From NCBI GenBank assembly GCA_028876385.1, contig JAGWSF010000041.1, positions 1 through 49,743 of the forward strand: DNA of 49,743 nt, given 5' to 3'. The translations under genes were made by a program, and so were the position numbers. The stretch's first letter is position 1; every line of letters begins with the position of its first letter. The notes under the pieces were generated by a model. The model did no database searches, had not been told where the DNA came from, and saw nothing but the letters and a program-made list of their open reading frames with translations. Positions 25,475 to 32,705 of the stretch are shown here, piece after piece. Source of the DNA: Acidobacteriota bacterium (GTDB lineage: Bacteria > Actinomycetota > Acidimicrobiia > Acidimicrobiales > Palsa-688).

Positions 25475-26387
25475 GACCCGACCCCACCTGCTCTTCGGCC
25501 GGCTCGATGCCGTGGAACAGCTCGTCCACCGAGGGTCCCGACTCGGTCAGGTCGCGAGCCACCTCGAACTCCTCGTAGGGATAGACGGTGTCGGCCACCT
25601 CGGGGGGTAGGCCGAACCAGTGCCGGGAGGTGGGATCGACCTGGGTGGCGTGGGCCAGGAGGGCCTCCCTGGTGACCGCCGTGAAGCCGGTCACGTCCAC
25701 GACCACGTGGGGGGTCGACGGGGGCACGCCATCGCGTTCGGCTTCCTCGGCGCGCAGGAGCCGGCCGAGCCGTTCGTCGGTGAAAGGCGATTCCATGCCG
25801 AGCTCGAGGAACTTGTCATGCATGGCCCGCATGCGCTTGGTCGACCAGCGCACGTAACAGAGCCGCTGCGGCTGCCAGGCCGGTCCGGCGTCGGGGAAGC
25901 GATCGGGGTCGCCGGCGGCGTCGAAGGCCACCTCGCTGATCTCGTTGACCCGGAGGTGATCGGGATGGGGGTAGCCGCTCTGGTCCTGGGGATAGGTGAC
26001 CACCACATTCGGACGGGTGGCCCGGATGGCGGCGACGAGCCGGCCCACCGCTTGGTCGAGGGGGGCCTGAGCGAAACTCCGGGGATCGGAGTTGGCCGGC
26101 GACTCGGGCATGCCCGAATCGCGGTAGCCGAGCAGGACGACCTCGTCGTAGCCGATGATGGCAGCCGAGCGCTCGAGTTCGGCCATGCGCACCTCGTAGA
26201 GGTTCTGACGGACGTCGGGGGAGTCCATGGCCGGGTTGAGGATGTCGCCCTCCTCCCCGCCGGTACAGGTGACAAGGACGGTCCGTACCCCGGCCGCGTG
26301 GTAGCGCGCCACCGTGGCCGCCCCCTTCGACGCTTCGTCGTCGGGATGGGCGTGAACCTGCATGAGACAGAGCCCTGGTTGGGACAT
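25467..26387 (-). CDS. mca: mycothiol conjugate amidase
   Basis: A 306-residue zinc amidase of the LmbE/PIG-L fold. The metal site is HAHPDDEASKGAATVARY and the distal His lies in QSGYPHPDHLRVNE. SKGAAT after the metal motif separates Mca from the biosynthetic deacetylase MshB. Mca cleaves mycothiol S-conjugates to mercapturic acids for export and cysteine-thiol recycling. Its presence shows that the organism uses mycothiol. The ATG at 26387 is chosen because TACTCT lies six bases upstream; a TTG two codons earlier would fall inside the spacer. Confidence 0.92.
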   Translation of the reverse strand: MSQPGLCLMQVHAHPDDEASKGAATVARYHAAGVRTVLVTCTGGEEGDILNPAMDSPDVRQNLYEVRMAELERSAAIIGYDEVVLLGYRDSGMPESPANSDPRSFAQAPLDQAVGRLVAAIRATRPNVVVTYPQDQSGYPHPDHLRVNEISEVAFDAAGDPDRFPDAGPAWQPQRLCYVRWSTKRMRAMHDKFLELGMESPFTDERLGRLLRAEEAERDGVPPSTPHVVVDVTGFTAVTREALLAHATQVDPTSRHWFGLPPEVADTVYPYEEFEVARDLTESGPSVDELFHGIEPAEEQVGSGRG

Positions 26388-26393
26388 TCTCAA

Positions 26394-26399
26394 AGAGTA
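26394..26399 (-). promoter_or_regulatory. -10 element of mca
   Basis: TACTCT ends six bases before the ATG at 26387, the leaderless arrangement. Confidence 0.55.
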
Positions 26400-26436
26400 C
26401 GGGGAAAAAGTGGGTTAGCTGGTCGGCGCCGAACGC

Positions 26437-26730
26437 TCAGCCCACCGCCTCCACCAGTGCGTCGACCCGCCGGGCCAGCTCGAAGTCGAGGGCGGTCAGG
26501 CCGCCCGCGTCGTGGGTGGTCACCGACAGCGCCACCCGGGTCCACGAGATGGTCATGTCGGGGTGGTGGTCGAGCTCCTCGGCGAGGTCGGCAACCTGGT
26601 TGACCAAGGCCACCGCGGCCCGGAAGTCGGGGCGTACCACGGTCCGCTCGATGTGGTCGCCGCGCCGGGTCCAGGCCACTCCGGCCATGGCCCGGTCGAT
26701 CTCCTGCTCGCTGAGACGGGTCCGGGGCAC
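26437..26730 (-). CDS. 4a-hydroxytetrahydrobiopterin dehydratase
   Basis: A 97-residue pterin-4a-carbinolamine dehydratase. The active-site histidines are in the canonical ELDHHPDMTISWTRVALSVTTHDAGGLTALDFELARRVD. It regenerates pterin cofactors after aromatic hydroxylation; bacterial homologues are also found without a hydroxylase, as here. The GTG start has TAGACA six bases upstream. The gene is upstream of mca on the same strand, but mca has its own promoter. Confidence 0.92.
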   Translation of the reverse strand: MPRTRLSEQEIDRAMAGVAWTRRGDHIERTVVRPDFRAAVALVNQVADLAEELDHHPDMTISWTRVALSVTTHDAGGLTALDFELARRVDALVEAVG

Positions 26731-26736
26731 ACCCTT

Positions 26737-26755
26737 TGTCTACACCAGATAGCAT
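26737..26755. promoter_or_regulatory. divergent -10 elements of the pterin dehydratase and VirD4-like genes
   Basis: TAGACA on the minus strand (26742-26737) is six bases from GTG 26730. TAGCAT on the plus strand (26750-26755) would start a transcript near 26762, leaving a leader of about 37 bases before GTG 26799. Confidence 0.4.
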
Positions 26756-26798
26756 CAGGTCTTCTCGGCGATGCGCCCTCCGTGCGAAAGGGTTGAGC

Positions 26799-28139
26799 GT
26801 GGCCGGGATTGTCGAAGAGGTGCAGACGGCGATGAGCCGGGGCGGTGGCCGTCTCTATGCCGGCACGTCGCCCGGCGGCCTGGCCCTGACCGACCCCGAG
26901 CAGGCCCTCCTGGTCCTCGGGCCCCCCCGCTCGGGCAAGACCACCTCCCTCGTGGTCCCCAACACGCTGCTGGCCCCCGGCGCGGTGGTGAGCACCTCCA
27001 CCAAACCCGACGTGCTGGCCGCCACCGTCGCCCGGCGCCTCGGGCGGGGCCGCTGCTGGCTGCTCGACCCGACCGGCACCGTCGACCCCCCCGACGGCGT
27101 CGAGCCCATCCGCTGGTCACCGGTGGCCTCGGCCCGCACCTGGGAGGAGTCGCTGGTCCTGGCCCGCTCGCTGGCCGGGGCGGCCCGTCCGTCGGGCCGT
27201 TCAGGTGAATCGGCCCATTGGACCGAGCGGGCCGAAGCGCTCCTGGCTCCGCTCCTCCACGCCGCCCACCTGCAGGGGTCGGGGATGGATGTGGTCGTCG
27301 GTTGGGTGCTGCGCCAGGAGCTCGGCCCGGCCATGGCCGTCCTGGCCGGCGAGGGCCTCCGGCTGGCCGGCGACGTCCTACGGGGCATCGACTCCACCGA
27401 CTCGCGCGAGCAGTCGGGGATCTGGTCGTCGGCCGCCGGGCTCCTGGCCGCCTACCGTTCGGAGCGGGTCCTCGACCGGTCGGATCCCCCCAACTTCGAC
27501 CCGGCGTCCCTGGCCGCCACCACCGACACCGTGTACGTGTGCGCACCGGCCCGCCACCAGGATCTGGTCGCCCCGGTGGTGGTGTCCTTCCTCGATCAGG
27601 TCCGGGCCGGCGCGGTGGCCACCGCCACGTCGGGTCGACCCCACCTGACCCTGGTCCTCGACGAGTTGGCCAACATCGCCCCGCTTCCCGATCTGGCCTC
27701 CTTGGTGAGCGAAGGTGGCGGCCAGGGGGTGCTCACCGTCGGCGTCCTGCAGGACCTGTCCCAGGCCCGGAGCCGGTGGGGGGTGGCGGCCGAGGGTTTC
27801 CTGTCACTGTTCGGCGCCAAGCTGGTGCTGCCCGGCATCGCCGACCTGCAAACCCTCGAGCTGGTCTCCCGGCTCGGCGGCGAGATCGACGTACCAGCCC
27901 GCAGCATCAGCCGCGGGCCGTGGTGGGCGGCCGGCCGGGGCGCTCCCACCGTCTCGTGGAGCGGCCACCGCCAGCGCCGCCTGCCCGTGGACCTGGTTCG
28001 CCACCAGCCCCGGGGGACCGCCGTCGTCCTAGCCGGCTCGGACCTCCCCGAACAGGTTCGGCTCCCACCTTGGTGGACCCTGGAAATCCTACGCTCGGGG
28101 GAACGCTCCCCCTCGGCCGACCGTACCATCGAGCGGTGA
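26799..28139 (+). CDS. VirD4/TraG-like type IV coupling protein ATPase (stand-alone)
   Basis: A 446-residue P-loop ATPase of the VirD4/TraG/TraD group. Walker A is GPPRSGKTT at residues 41-49 and Walker B is TLVLDE near 284-289, followed by LANIAPLPDLASLVSEGGGQGV. STSTKPDVLAATVARRLGRGRCWLLDPTG matches the coupling-protein block after Walker A. Unlike conjugative proteins it has no visible N-terminal membrane helices. No relaxase, VirB proteins, integrase or att site are in the window. Start: GTG 26799, with GAAAGG upstream; a TTG two codons earlier is possible. It overlaps the EamA gene by GTGA. Function is unknown; DNA or protein translocation, or a domesticated conjugative gene, are options. 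Confidence 0.8.
   Translation: MAGIVEEVQTAMSRGGGRLYAGTSPGGLALTDPEQALLVLGPPRSGKTTSLVVPNTLLAPGAVVSTSTKPDVLAATVARRLGRGRCWLLDPTGTVDPPDGVEPIRWSPVASARTWEESLVLARSLAGAARPSGRSGESAHWTERAEALLAPLLHAAHLQGSGMDVVVGWVLRQELGPAMAVLAGEGLRLAGDVLRGIDSTDSREQSGIWSSAAGLLAAYRSERVLDRSDPPNFDPASLAATTDTVYVCAPARHQDLVAPVVVSFLDQVRAGAVATATSGRPHLTLVLDELANIAPLPDLASLVSEGGGQGVLTVGVLQDLSQARSRWGVAAEGFLSLFGAKLVLPGIADLQTLELVSRLGGEIDVPARSISRGPWWAAGRGAPTVSWSGHRQRRLPVDLVRHQPRGTAVVLAGSDLPEQVRLPPWWTLEILRSGERSPSADRTIER
28124..28129 (+). promoter_or_regulatory. internal -10 element of the EamA gene
   Basis: TACCAT lies inside the 3' end of the VirD4-like gene and ends six bases before GTG 28136, so the transporter may have its own leaderless transcript. 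Confidence 0.45.
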
Positions 28140-29053
28140 GCACCCGACCGGGCCTGGAGCGGACCCCGGCCATCGCCCTGGTGGGGACGGGGGCGCTGTC
28201 GGTGCAGTTCGGGGCGGCCTTGGCCACCCATCTCTTCGGTCGGGTCGGGCCCCAGGGCGCGGTGATGCTCCGCCTGGTGGCCGCCGCCGTCGTACTGCTC
28301 GTCGCCCGCCCCCGGGGCCGCTCGGCGAGGCCGGGTCGGTCCCACTCGGACCGGGTGGTGGTGGTGTCGTTCGGTCTGGCCCTGGCCGCCATGAACCTGA
28401 GCTTCTATGAGGCCATCGCCCGCATTCCTCTGGGCGTGGCGGTGACGGTGGAGTTCTCCGGTCCCCTGGTTCTGGCCCTCGTGTCGTCTCGGCGCTTCAC
28501 CGACGGCCTGTGGGCGCTCGGCGCCGGCGCCGGAGTGGCCCTCCTGGCGGCGCGCACCGGAGGTGCGCTGAACCTCGCCGGGTTGCTCTTCGCCCTCCTG
28601 GCCGGCGTCTTGTGGGTGGCCTACATACTGCTCAGCAAACAGACCGGTTCCCGCTTCGAGTCGCTCGACGGCCTGAGGTGGGCCATGGCCCTCGCCGCCG
28701 CCGTCACCGTGCCGTCCGGGCTCGCGGCGGGCGGCGACCGCCTCCTGCGGCCGGGGGTGCTGGCGCTGGGCCTGGCGGTGGGGGTGATGTCCTCGGTGGT
28801 GCCCTACAGCCTGGAGCTGCTGGCCCTGCGCAAGGTCACCCCCCGGGCGTTCGGGGTGATGCTCAGCCTGGAGCCGGCCCTCGCCGCCGCCGCCGGCTTC
28901 GCCGTCCTCGGCCAGCACCTCGACGGCCGGGAATGGCTGGCCCTGGGTCTGGTCATGGGGGCCAACCTGGGCAACACCGTGGCCGGATCCCGCCGCCCCG
29001 CGGCGGTCGTCGAACCCGCCCCCGAACCATCCCCGGCCCCTCCCCGGCCCTGA
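28136..29053 (+). CDS. EamA (DMT) family transporter, RhtA-like
   Basis: A 305-residue inner membrane transporter with two five-helix EamA repeats. Conserved stretches include LALAAMNLSFYEAIARIPLGVAVTVEFSGPLVLALVSSRR in the first repeat and SSVVPYSLELLALRKVTPRAFGVMLSLEPALAAAAGFAVLGQ in the second. This matches the RhtA branch, which exports threonine, homoserine or related amino acids; the actual substrate is unknown. Start GTG 28136 overlaps the previous stop by GTGA and has its own -10 hexamer. The C-terminal 20 residues are proline-rich. Confidence 0.87.
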   Translation: MSTRPGLERTPAIALVGTGALSVQFGAALATHLFGRVGPQGAVMLRLVAAAVVLLVARPRGRSARPGRSHSDRVVVVSFGLALAAMNLSFYEAIARIPLGVAVTVEFSGPLVLALVSSRRFTDGLWALGAGAGVALLAARTGGALNLAGLLFALLAGVLWVAYILLSKQTGSRFESLDGLRWAMALAAAVTVPSGLAAGGDRLLRPGVLALGLAVGVMSSVVPYSLELLALRKVTPRAFGVMLSLEPALAAAAGFAVLGQHLDGREWLALGLVMGANLGNTVAGSRRPAAVVEPAPEPSPAPPRP

Positions 29054-29066
29054 GCGGCGCGGCGGC

Positions 29067-29900
29067 TCAGCCGGGCAGGCTCGTGGCGGCCAGGCACACC
29101 CCGGCAGTGATGACCAACGCGATGGCGTCGGCCGGGCCGGGACGGCCCGCCCGGGCGGCGATACGGCCGGTCCCGCCGCGGGCCGTGATGGCTTCGGCCA
29201 ACTCGCCGGCCCGGCGCACCGAGACGGCGACCGCGGCGACCATCAGGTCGACGATCTCGTCCAGCCACCGCTCGACGTCGCCCCGCCCGGGCCGCTCGGG
29301 GGCGGGTCGCAGACGCCGCGCCGCCAGCAACGTCCGCATCTCGCCCACCAGGAGCGGGAGGCTGCGCACGCACAGTGCCACGGCCACGGCCAGCTCGTCC
29401 ACCGGTACCCGGATCAGCGCGAGGGGTGACAGCAGACGCTTCATGGCCGGAGCGATCTCGCCCAGCGGAGTGGTCCAGCCGAGCAGGGCGGCGGCGATCA
29501 GCAGCACCGCTCCGACCATCACGAACCGGGTGTAGGCGTCGATACCGCCGAAGCCCAGATGGACCGGCCCCACCGACAGGTGGGGGGAGCCGCCGGCCAC
29601 CGACGCCAGGCCCCCGGTGACGAGGATCACCATCCAGAACAGCCGGGGGGGACGCGGCCACGCCCCGGCCGGGATGCGGGCCACCAAGACGGTGGCCAGC
29701 ACCAGCGCGCTGACCAGGCCGATGGTTGTCCAGTTCGGGAAGTACGACAGAGTGATGCTGAGCCCGGCCACCGCCAGGATCTTGGTGCCCGCCCACAGCC
29801 GGTGCACCGGGGAGTCCACCTTCACCTCCCGAAGGAGGTTCAGCTGCGGCGGCCGGTACGGCTCCCGCTCGTCGGCGGACCCGGCGGCCCTCCTCGTCAC
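29067..29900 (-). CDS. ECF transporter T component (EcfT/CbiQ family)
   Basis: A 277-residue membrane coupling protein of an energy-coupling-factor transporter. Several hydrophobic segments (TKILAVAGLSITLSYFPNW, LFWMVILVTGGLASVAGG, AVLLIAAALLGWTTPLGEI) are followed by the cytosolic coupling helices: SLPLLVGEMRTLLAARRLR and the Ala-Arg-Gly-containing VRRAGELAEAITARGGTG, which dock on the ATPases. The GTG start overlaps the stop of the upstream ATPase fusion by GTGA, so the complete transporter is coded by two coupled genes. No substrate-specific gene lies nearby. Confidence 0.85.
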   Translation of the reverse strand: MTRRAAGSADEREPYRPPQLNLLREVKVDSPVHRLWAGTKILAVAGLSITLSYFPNWTTIGLVSALVLATVLVARIPAGAWPRPPRLFWMVILVTGGLASVAGGSPHLSVGPVHLGFGGIDAYTRFVMVGAVLLIAAALLGWTTPLGEIAPAMKRLLSPLALIRVPVDELAVAVALCVRSLPLLVGEMRTLLAARRLRPAPERPGRGDVERWLDEIVDLMVAAVAVSVRRAGELAEAITARGGTGRIAARAGRPGPADAIALVITAGVCLAATSLPG

Positions 29901-31939
29901 AGGCCGGCCGCTTCGGTCGTCGAGTCGGCCACGACCCGTCCCGACTCCAGGCGGATCACCCGGTCGCAGAGCCGCTCCATGCCGTGGAGGTCGTGGGAGA
30001 TGACCACGACGGTCAATCCGCCGCCGCTGCGCAGCCCGGCGAGAAGGTCGATGAGGCTCTCCCGGCTCGGCCGGTCGAGGCCGGCCATGGGCTCGTCGAG
30101 CACCAGCACCGACGGGTGCCGGGCCAGGATGCCGGCCAGCGCCACCCGCCGCTGCTCCCCACCGCTCAGCGAGTCCACCCGCCGGTCGACAAAGCGCGTC
30201 GGGTCCAAGCCCACCGAGCGCAGCGCAGCGGCCACCTCCACGTCGCTGGCCGCCCCGGCCGCCCGCACGTCGTCCCCGACCTCGGGCCGCTGCAGCTGCA
30301 ACCGGGCGTGCTGGAAGGCCAACCCCACGCTGCCGACGTCGGTCCGCACCGGGGTGCCGCCGAGGCGGCAGTCGCCGTAGGTGGGTCGCAGCAGACCGGC
30401 CATGATCCACGCCAAGGTCGATTTGCCCGATCCGTTGCCCCCCACGATCAGGGCCCCCTCACCCGGGTCGAACGCCAGGTCCACCGACTGCAGGGCGGTG
30501 CCGGCCCAGGGGGTCCCGACCCCGTAGACGTGGGTCACGGAGCTGACCTCGAGGCGGAGCGGACGGTGCCCCGCGCCGCTCGGCGAGCCGAGCAACGGCG
30601 GCGGCGGGGCGGCGGCTCGGTCGGGGACCGGGCCGTCGGCGACCATGCGTCCGTGGTCCATCCGCAGCCGGCGATCGGCCACCGCCGCCTCCTCGTCGCG
30701 GTGGGTCACGTGGACGACCGCCGTGGCGTAATCGGTGGGGAGGCGGCGCAGCAGGGCGGTCAGGTCCCGGCGGCCGTCCTCGTCGATCATCGCCGTCGAC
30801 TCGTCGGAGAGCAGCAGCCGGGGCCGGCGGGCGAGGGCGGCGGCCACGGCCAGGCGCTGCAGCTGGCCTCCCGACAAGGCCGACGTCTCCCGGTCGGCGA
30901 GCCCGTCGAGGCCCACGGAGCGCAGCAGACCTTCGATGTCCACCTGTTCGTGGTCGGCGAGCCCCCACACCACGTCATCGGCGACCCGCACCCCCAGCAC
31001 CTGGGTCTCGGGATGCTGCATGATCAGCGCCGTACCGCCGGGCCGGCCCAACCCGGGGCTGCCCGGACGGGTCACCTCCCCGGTGGTGGGGGCCTTGCCG
31101 GCGAGGATGCGCGTAAGCGTCGACTTGCCCGACCCATTGTCCCCGACCAGGGCCAGCATCTCGGCGGCCGTCACCGTGAGATCCACTCCCTGCAGGGCGT
31201 CGGTGTCGGTGCCCGGATAGCGGTAGGTCACCGCGTCGACTCGAACTGGCACCGGTTCGGGTACCGAGGCCGGGTCGGCCGGGGTGGCGTCGAGGCGGTC
31301 CTGAGCCCGGATCCACTGCAGCCGCTCCAGGACGGCGCCGAGGAAGACCCAACCGAGCAGGGCGAACCACACCGTCGCCACCACCACGATCACCGCGATG
31401 GTGACCCACCAGTACCGGATGCTGTCGTGGACGAAGGTGTCCAGGCTGTCGAGAGCGCCTTTGGGGACCCGCAGCGCGACGAGGATGCGACGCACCCCCT
31501 TCCAGGTGTTGGTCACCTGCAGCAGGGTGAGCTTGCGCAGCGATCCGAACACCGCCAGCAGACCGACGCTGGCGGCGGCCAGCACCGGTCCGATGACCGC
31601 CACCCCGGCGGCGACCACGGCCGGTCCCCAGTCCCGCCGCTTGGCCGTGCCCACCAGACCTCCCACCGCGGCGCACTCGACGATGTTGGTGACCGATCCG
31701 GTGCCGGCCACGAGGAAGCACAGCACGGCGGCGGAGAAAGCGGCGGCGACCAGGGCCCGGAAGCGGTGGCGGTGGGCCACGACGCCGAGCGGCACGACGG
31801 CGAAGGCGGCGATGACGCTCAGATGGGGAAGGAACCAGCCGGCCACGGTGAGGACCACGGCGAGGGTGGCGAGGACCGCGGCGGTGGCCAACTCGAGCGG
31901 CCGGAGAGGCCCTTTGGGTCGGGTCGGCTCCTCGGGCAT
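29897..31939 (-). CDS. fused ECF transporter: membrane domain plus two ABC ATPase domains
   Basis: A 680-residue, three-part protein. Residues 15-205 are a hydrophobic membrane domain with about six helices, probably the substrate-binding S component (DUF2232-like in appearance). The first ATPase has GDNGSGKST at 266-274, signature LSGGQ at 355-359, Walker B LLLSDE ending at 380 and H-loop VTHRD. The second has GGNGSGKST at 500-508, LSGGE at 591-595 and VLVLDEP near 611-617. Both catalytic Glu residues appear intact. ECF systems usually code S, A and A' separately, so this fusion fixes one S domain to a dedicated ATPase pair. Vitamin or metal uptake is the family role; substrate unknown. ATG 31939 was chosen because upstream sequence is not conserved. 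Confidence 0.83.
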   Translation of the reverse strand: MPEEPTRPKGPLRPLELATAAVLATLAVVLTVAGWFLPHLSVIAAFAVVPLGVVAHRHRFRALVAAAFSAAVLCFLVAGTGSVTNIVECAAVGGLVGTAKRRDWGPAVVAAGVAVIGPVLAAASVGLLAVFGSLRKLTLLQVTNTWKGVRRILVALRVPKGALDSLDTFVHDSIRYWWVTIAVIVVVATVWFALLGWVFLGAVLERLQWIRAQDRLDATPADPASVPEPVPVRVDAVTYRYPGTDTDALQGVDLTVTAAEMLALVGDNGSGKSTLTRILAGKAPTTGEVTRPGSPGLGRPGGTALIMQHPETQVLGVRVADDVVWGLADHEQVDIEGLLRSVGLDGLADRETSALSGGQLQRLAVAAALARRPRLLLSDESTAMIDEDGRRDLTALLRRLPTDYATAVVHVTHRDEEAAVADRRLRMDHGRMVADGPVPDRAAAPPPPLLGSPSGAGHRPLRLEVSSVTHVYGVGTPWAGTALQSVDLAFDPGEGALIVGGNGSGKSTLAWIMAGLLRPTYGDCRLGGTPVRTDVGSVGLAFQHARLQLQRPEVGDDVRAAGAASDVEVAAALRSVGLDPTRFVDRRVDSLSGGEQRRVALAGILARHPSVLVLDEPMAGLDRPSRESLIDLLAGLRSGGGLTVVVISHDLHGMERLCDRVIRLESGRVVADSTTEAAGL

Positions 31940-32060
31940 CCCCTCAGCCTGCCATCCCCGGCGGGGGTTGAGGCGCCGGGTGGCCAGGGGTCCCCGACCT
32001 CCAGGAAAGGGCCGGCCCGTGACTGTCACCGGAGCGACCGCGGCCGGTGCCGGCCCGGGC

Positions 32061-32642
32061 TCAGGCCGCCACCTGCGGGGAACGCCTCCAACCGGCGATC
32101 TGGACGGCCCCGTGGGCGTCGACCATCCGGGCGGACAGGCCCAGGGAGGAGACCCAGTCCACCGCGTCCTCACCTCGCGACAGGGCCGCCAGCGCCGTGG
32201 CCCGGGCCAGCCGGCAGGACCTGGCCGCCACCGTCACGATCCTCCACGGGTTGGTCGGCTCGGCGGCGCGGACGGTCGCCAGGCCCCCGGCGTCGAGGCG
32301 GACCGACAACGGCTCGGGCACCGAGCCGTCGGTGAGCCGGACGGGCCAGCCACCGGCCGGGGCCGCCCCGGCGGTGGCCAGGTCACCGTCCAGACTGACC
32401 AGCACCCCGGCGCGGGCGGCGCGCGCCGCCCGCAGGGCCAGGCGGTCAGCCCCCCGAGCCCGATGGGGGCCGCCGGCCAGGTCCATCGGGGTCAGGCCGC
32501 GGCGCACGAGCAACGCGGCTCGGCCTATCGTCCCCGGCTGGGTCGACACGACGGTCACCTGGCAGCCGCCGACGGCGAAGGCGGCCCGGCCCAAGGACCC
32601 GGCCCGGGTGATTCGGATCGGCTCGGTGGTCTGCATGTTCAT
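32061..32642 (-). CDS. degenerate ApbE-like (FAD:protein FMN transferase-like) protein
   Basis: A 193-residue protein. Its second half follows the ApbE plan: RAGVLVSLDGDLATAGAAPAGGWPVRL, then DAGGLATV, then WRIVTVAARSCRLARATALAALSRGEDAVDW and the closing GLSARMVDAHGAVQIAGW. Compared with active ApbE it is short (usual length about 280-330). The segment carrying the HHIxDPxTG motif is missing, and the metal-binding Asp/Thr region (usually ADxxAT) reads ARATAL. It is therefore likely a catalytically dead or repurposed flavin-binding derivative. It lies 63 bases downstream of dnaE2 on the same strand, so it may be co-induced by DNA damage. The family assignment rests on visual alignment only. 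Confidence 0.6.
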   Translation of the reverse strand: MNMQTTEPIRITRAGSLGRAAFAVGGCQVTVVSTQPGTIGRAALLVRRGLTPMDLAGGPHRARGADRLALRAARAARAGVLVSLDGDLATAGAAPAGGWPVRLTDGSVPEPLSVRLDAGGLATVRAAEPTNPWRIVTVAARSCRLARATALAALSRGEDAVDWVSSLGLSARMVDAHGAVQIAGWRRSPQVAA

Positions 32643-32705
32643 GAGTGTCGGTCCGTTTCCTGGGGTCGAGCGCGAAAATCTCTGGGAAGTTGCTGTGAAG
32701 CGGAA

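Noticed and set aside
26799..28139. Integrative conjugative element
   Set aside because: Only a single coupling-protein-like gene is present. There is no relaxase, integrase, tRNA attachment site or direct repeat, and base composition does not change.
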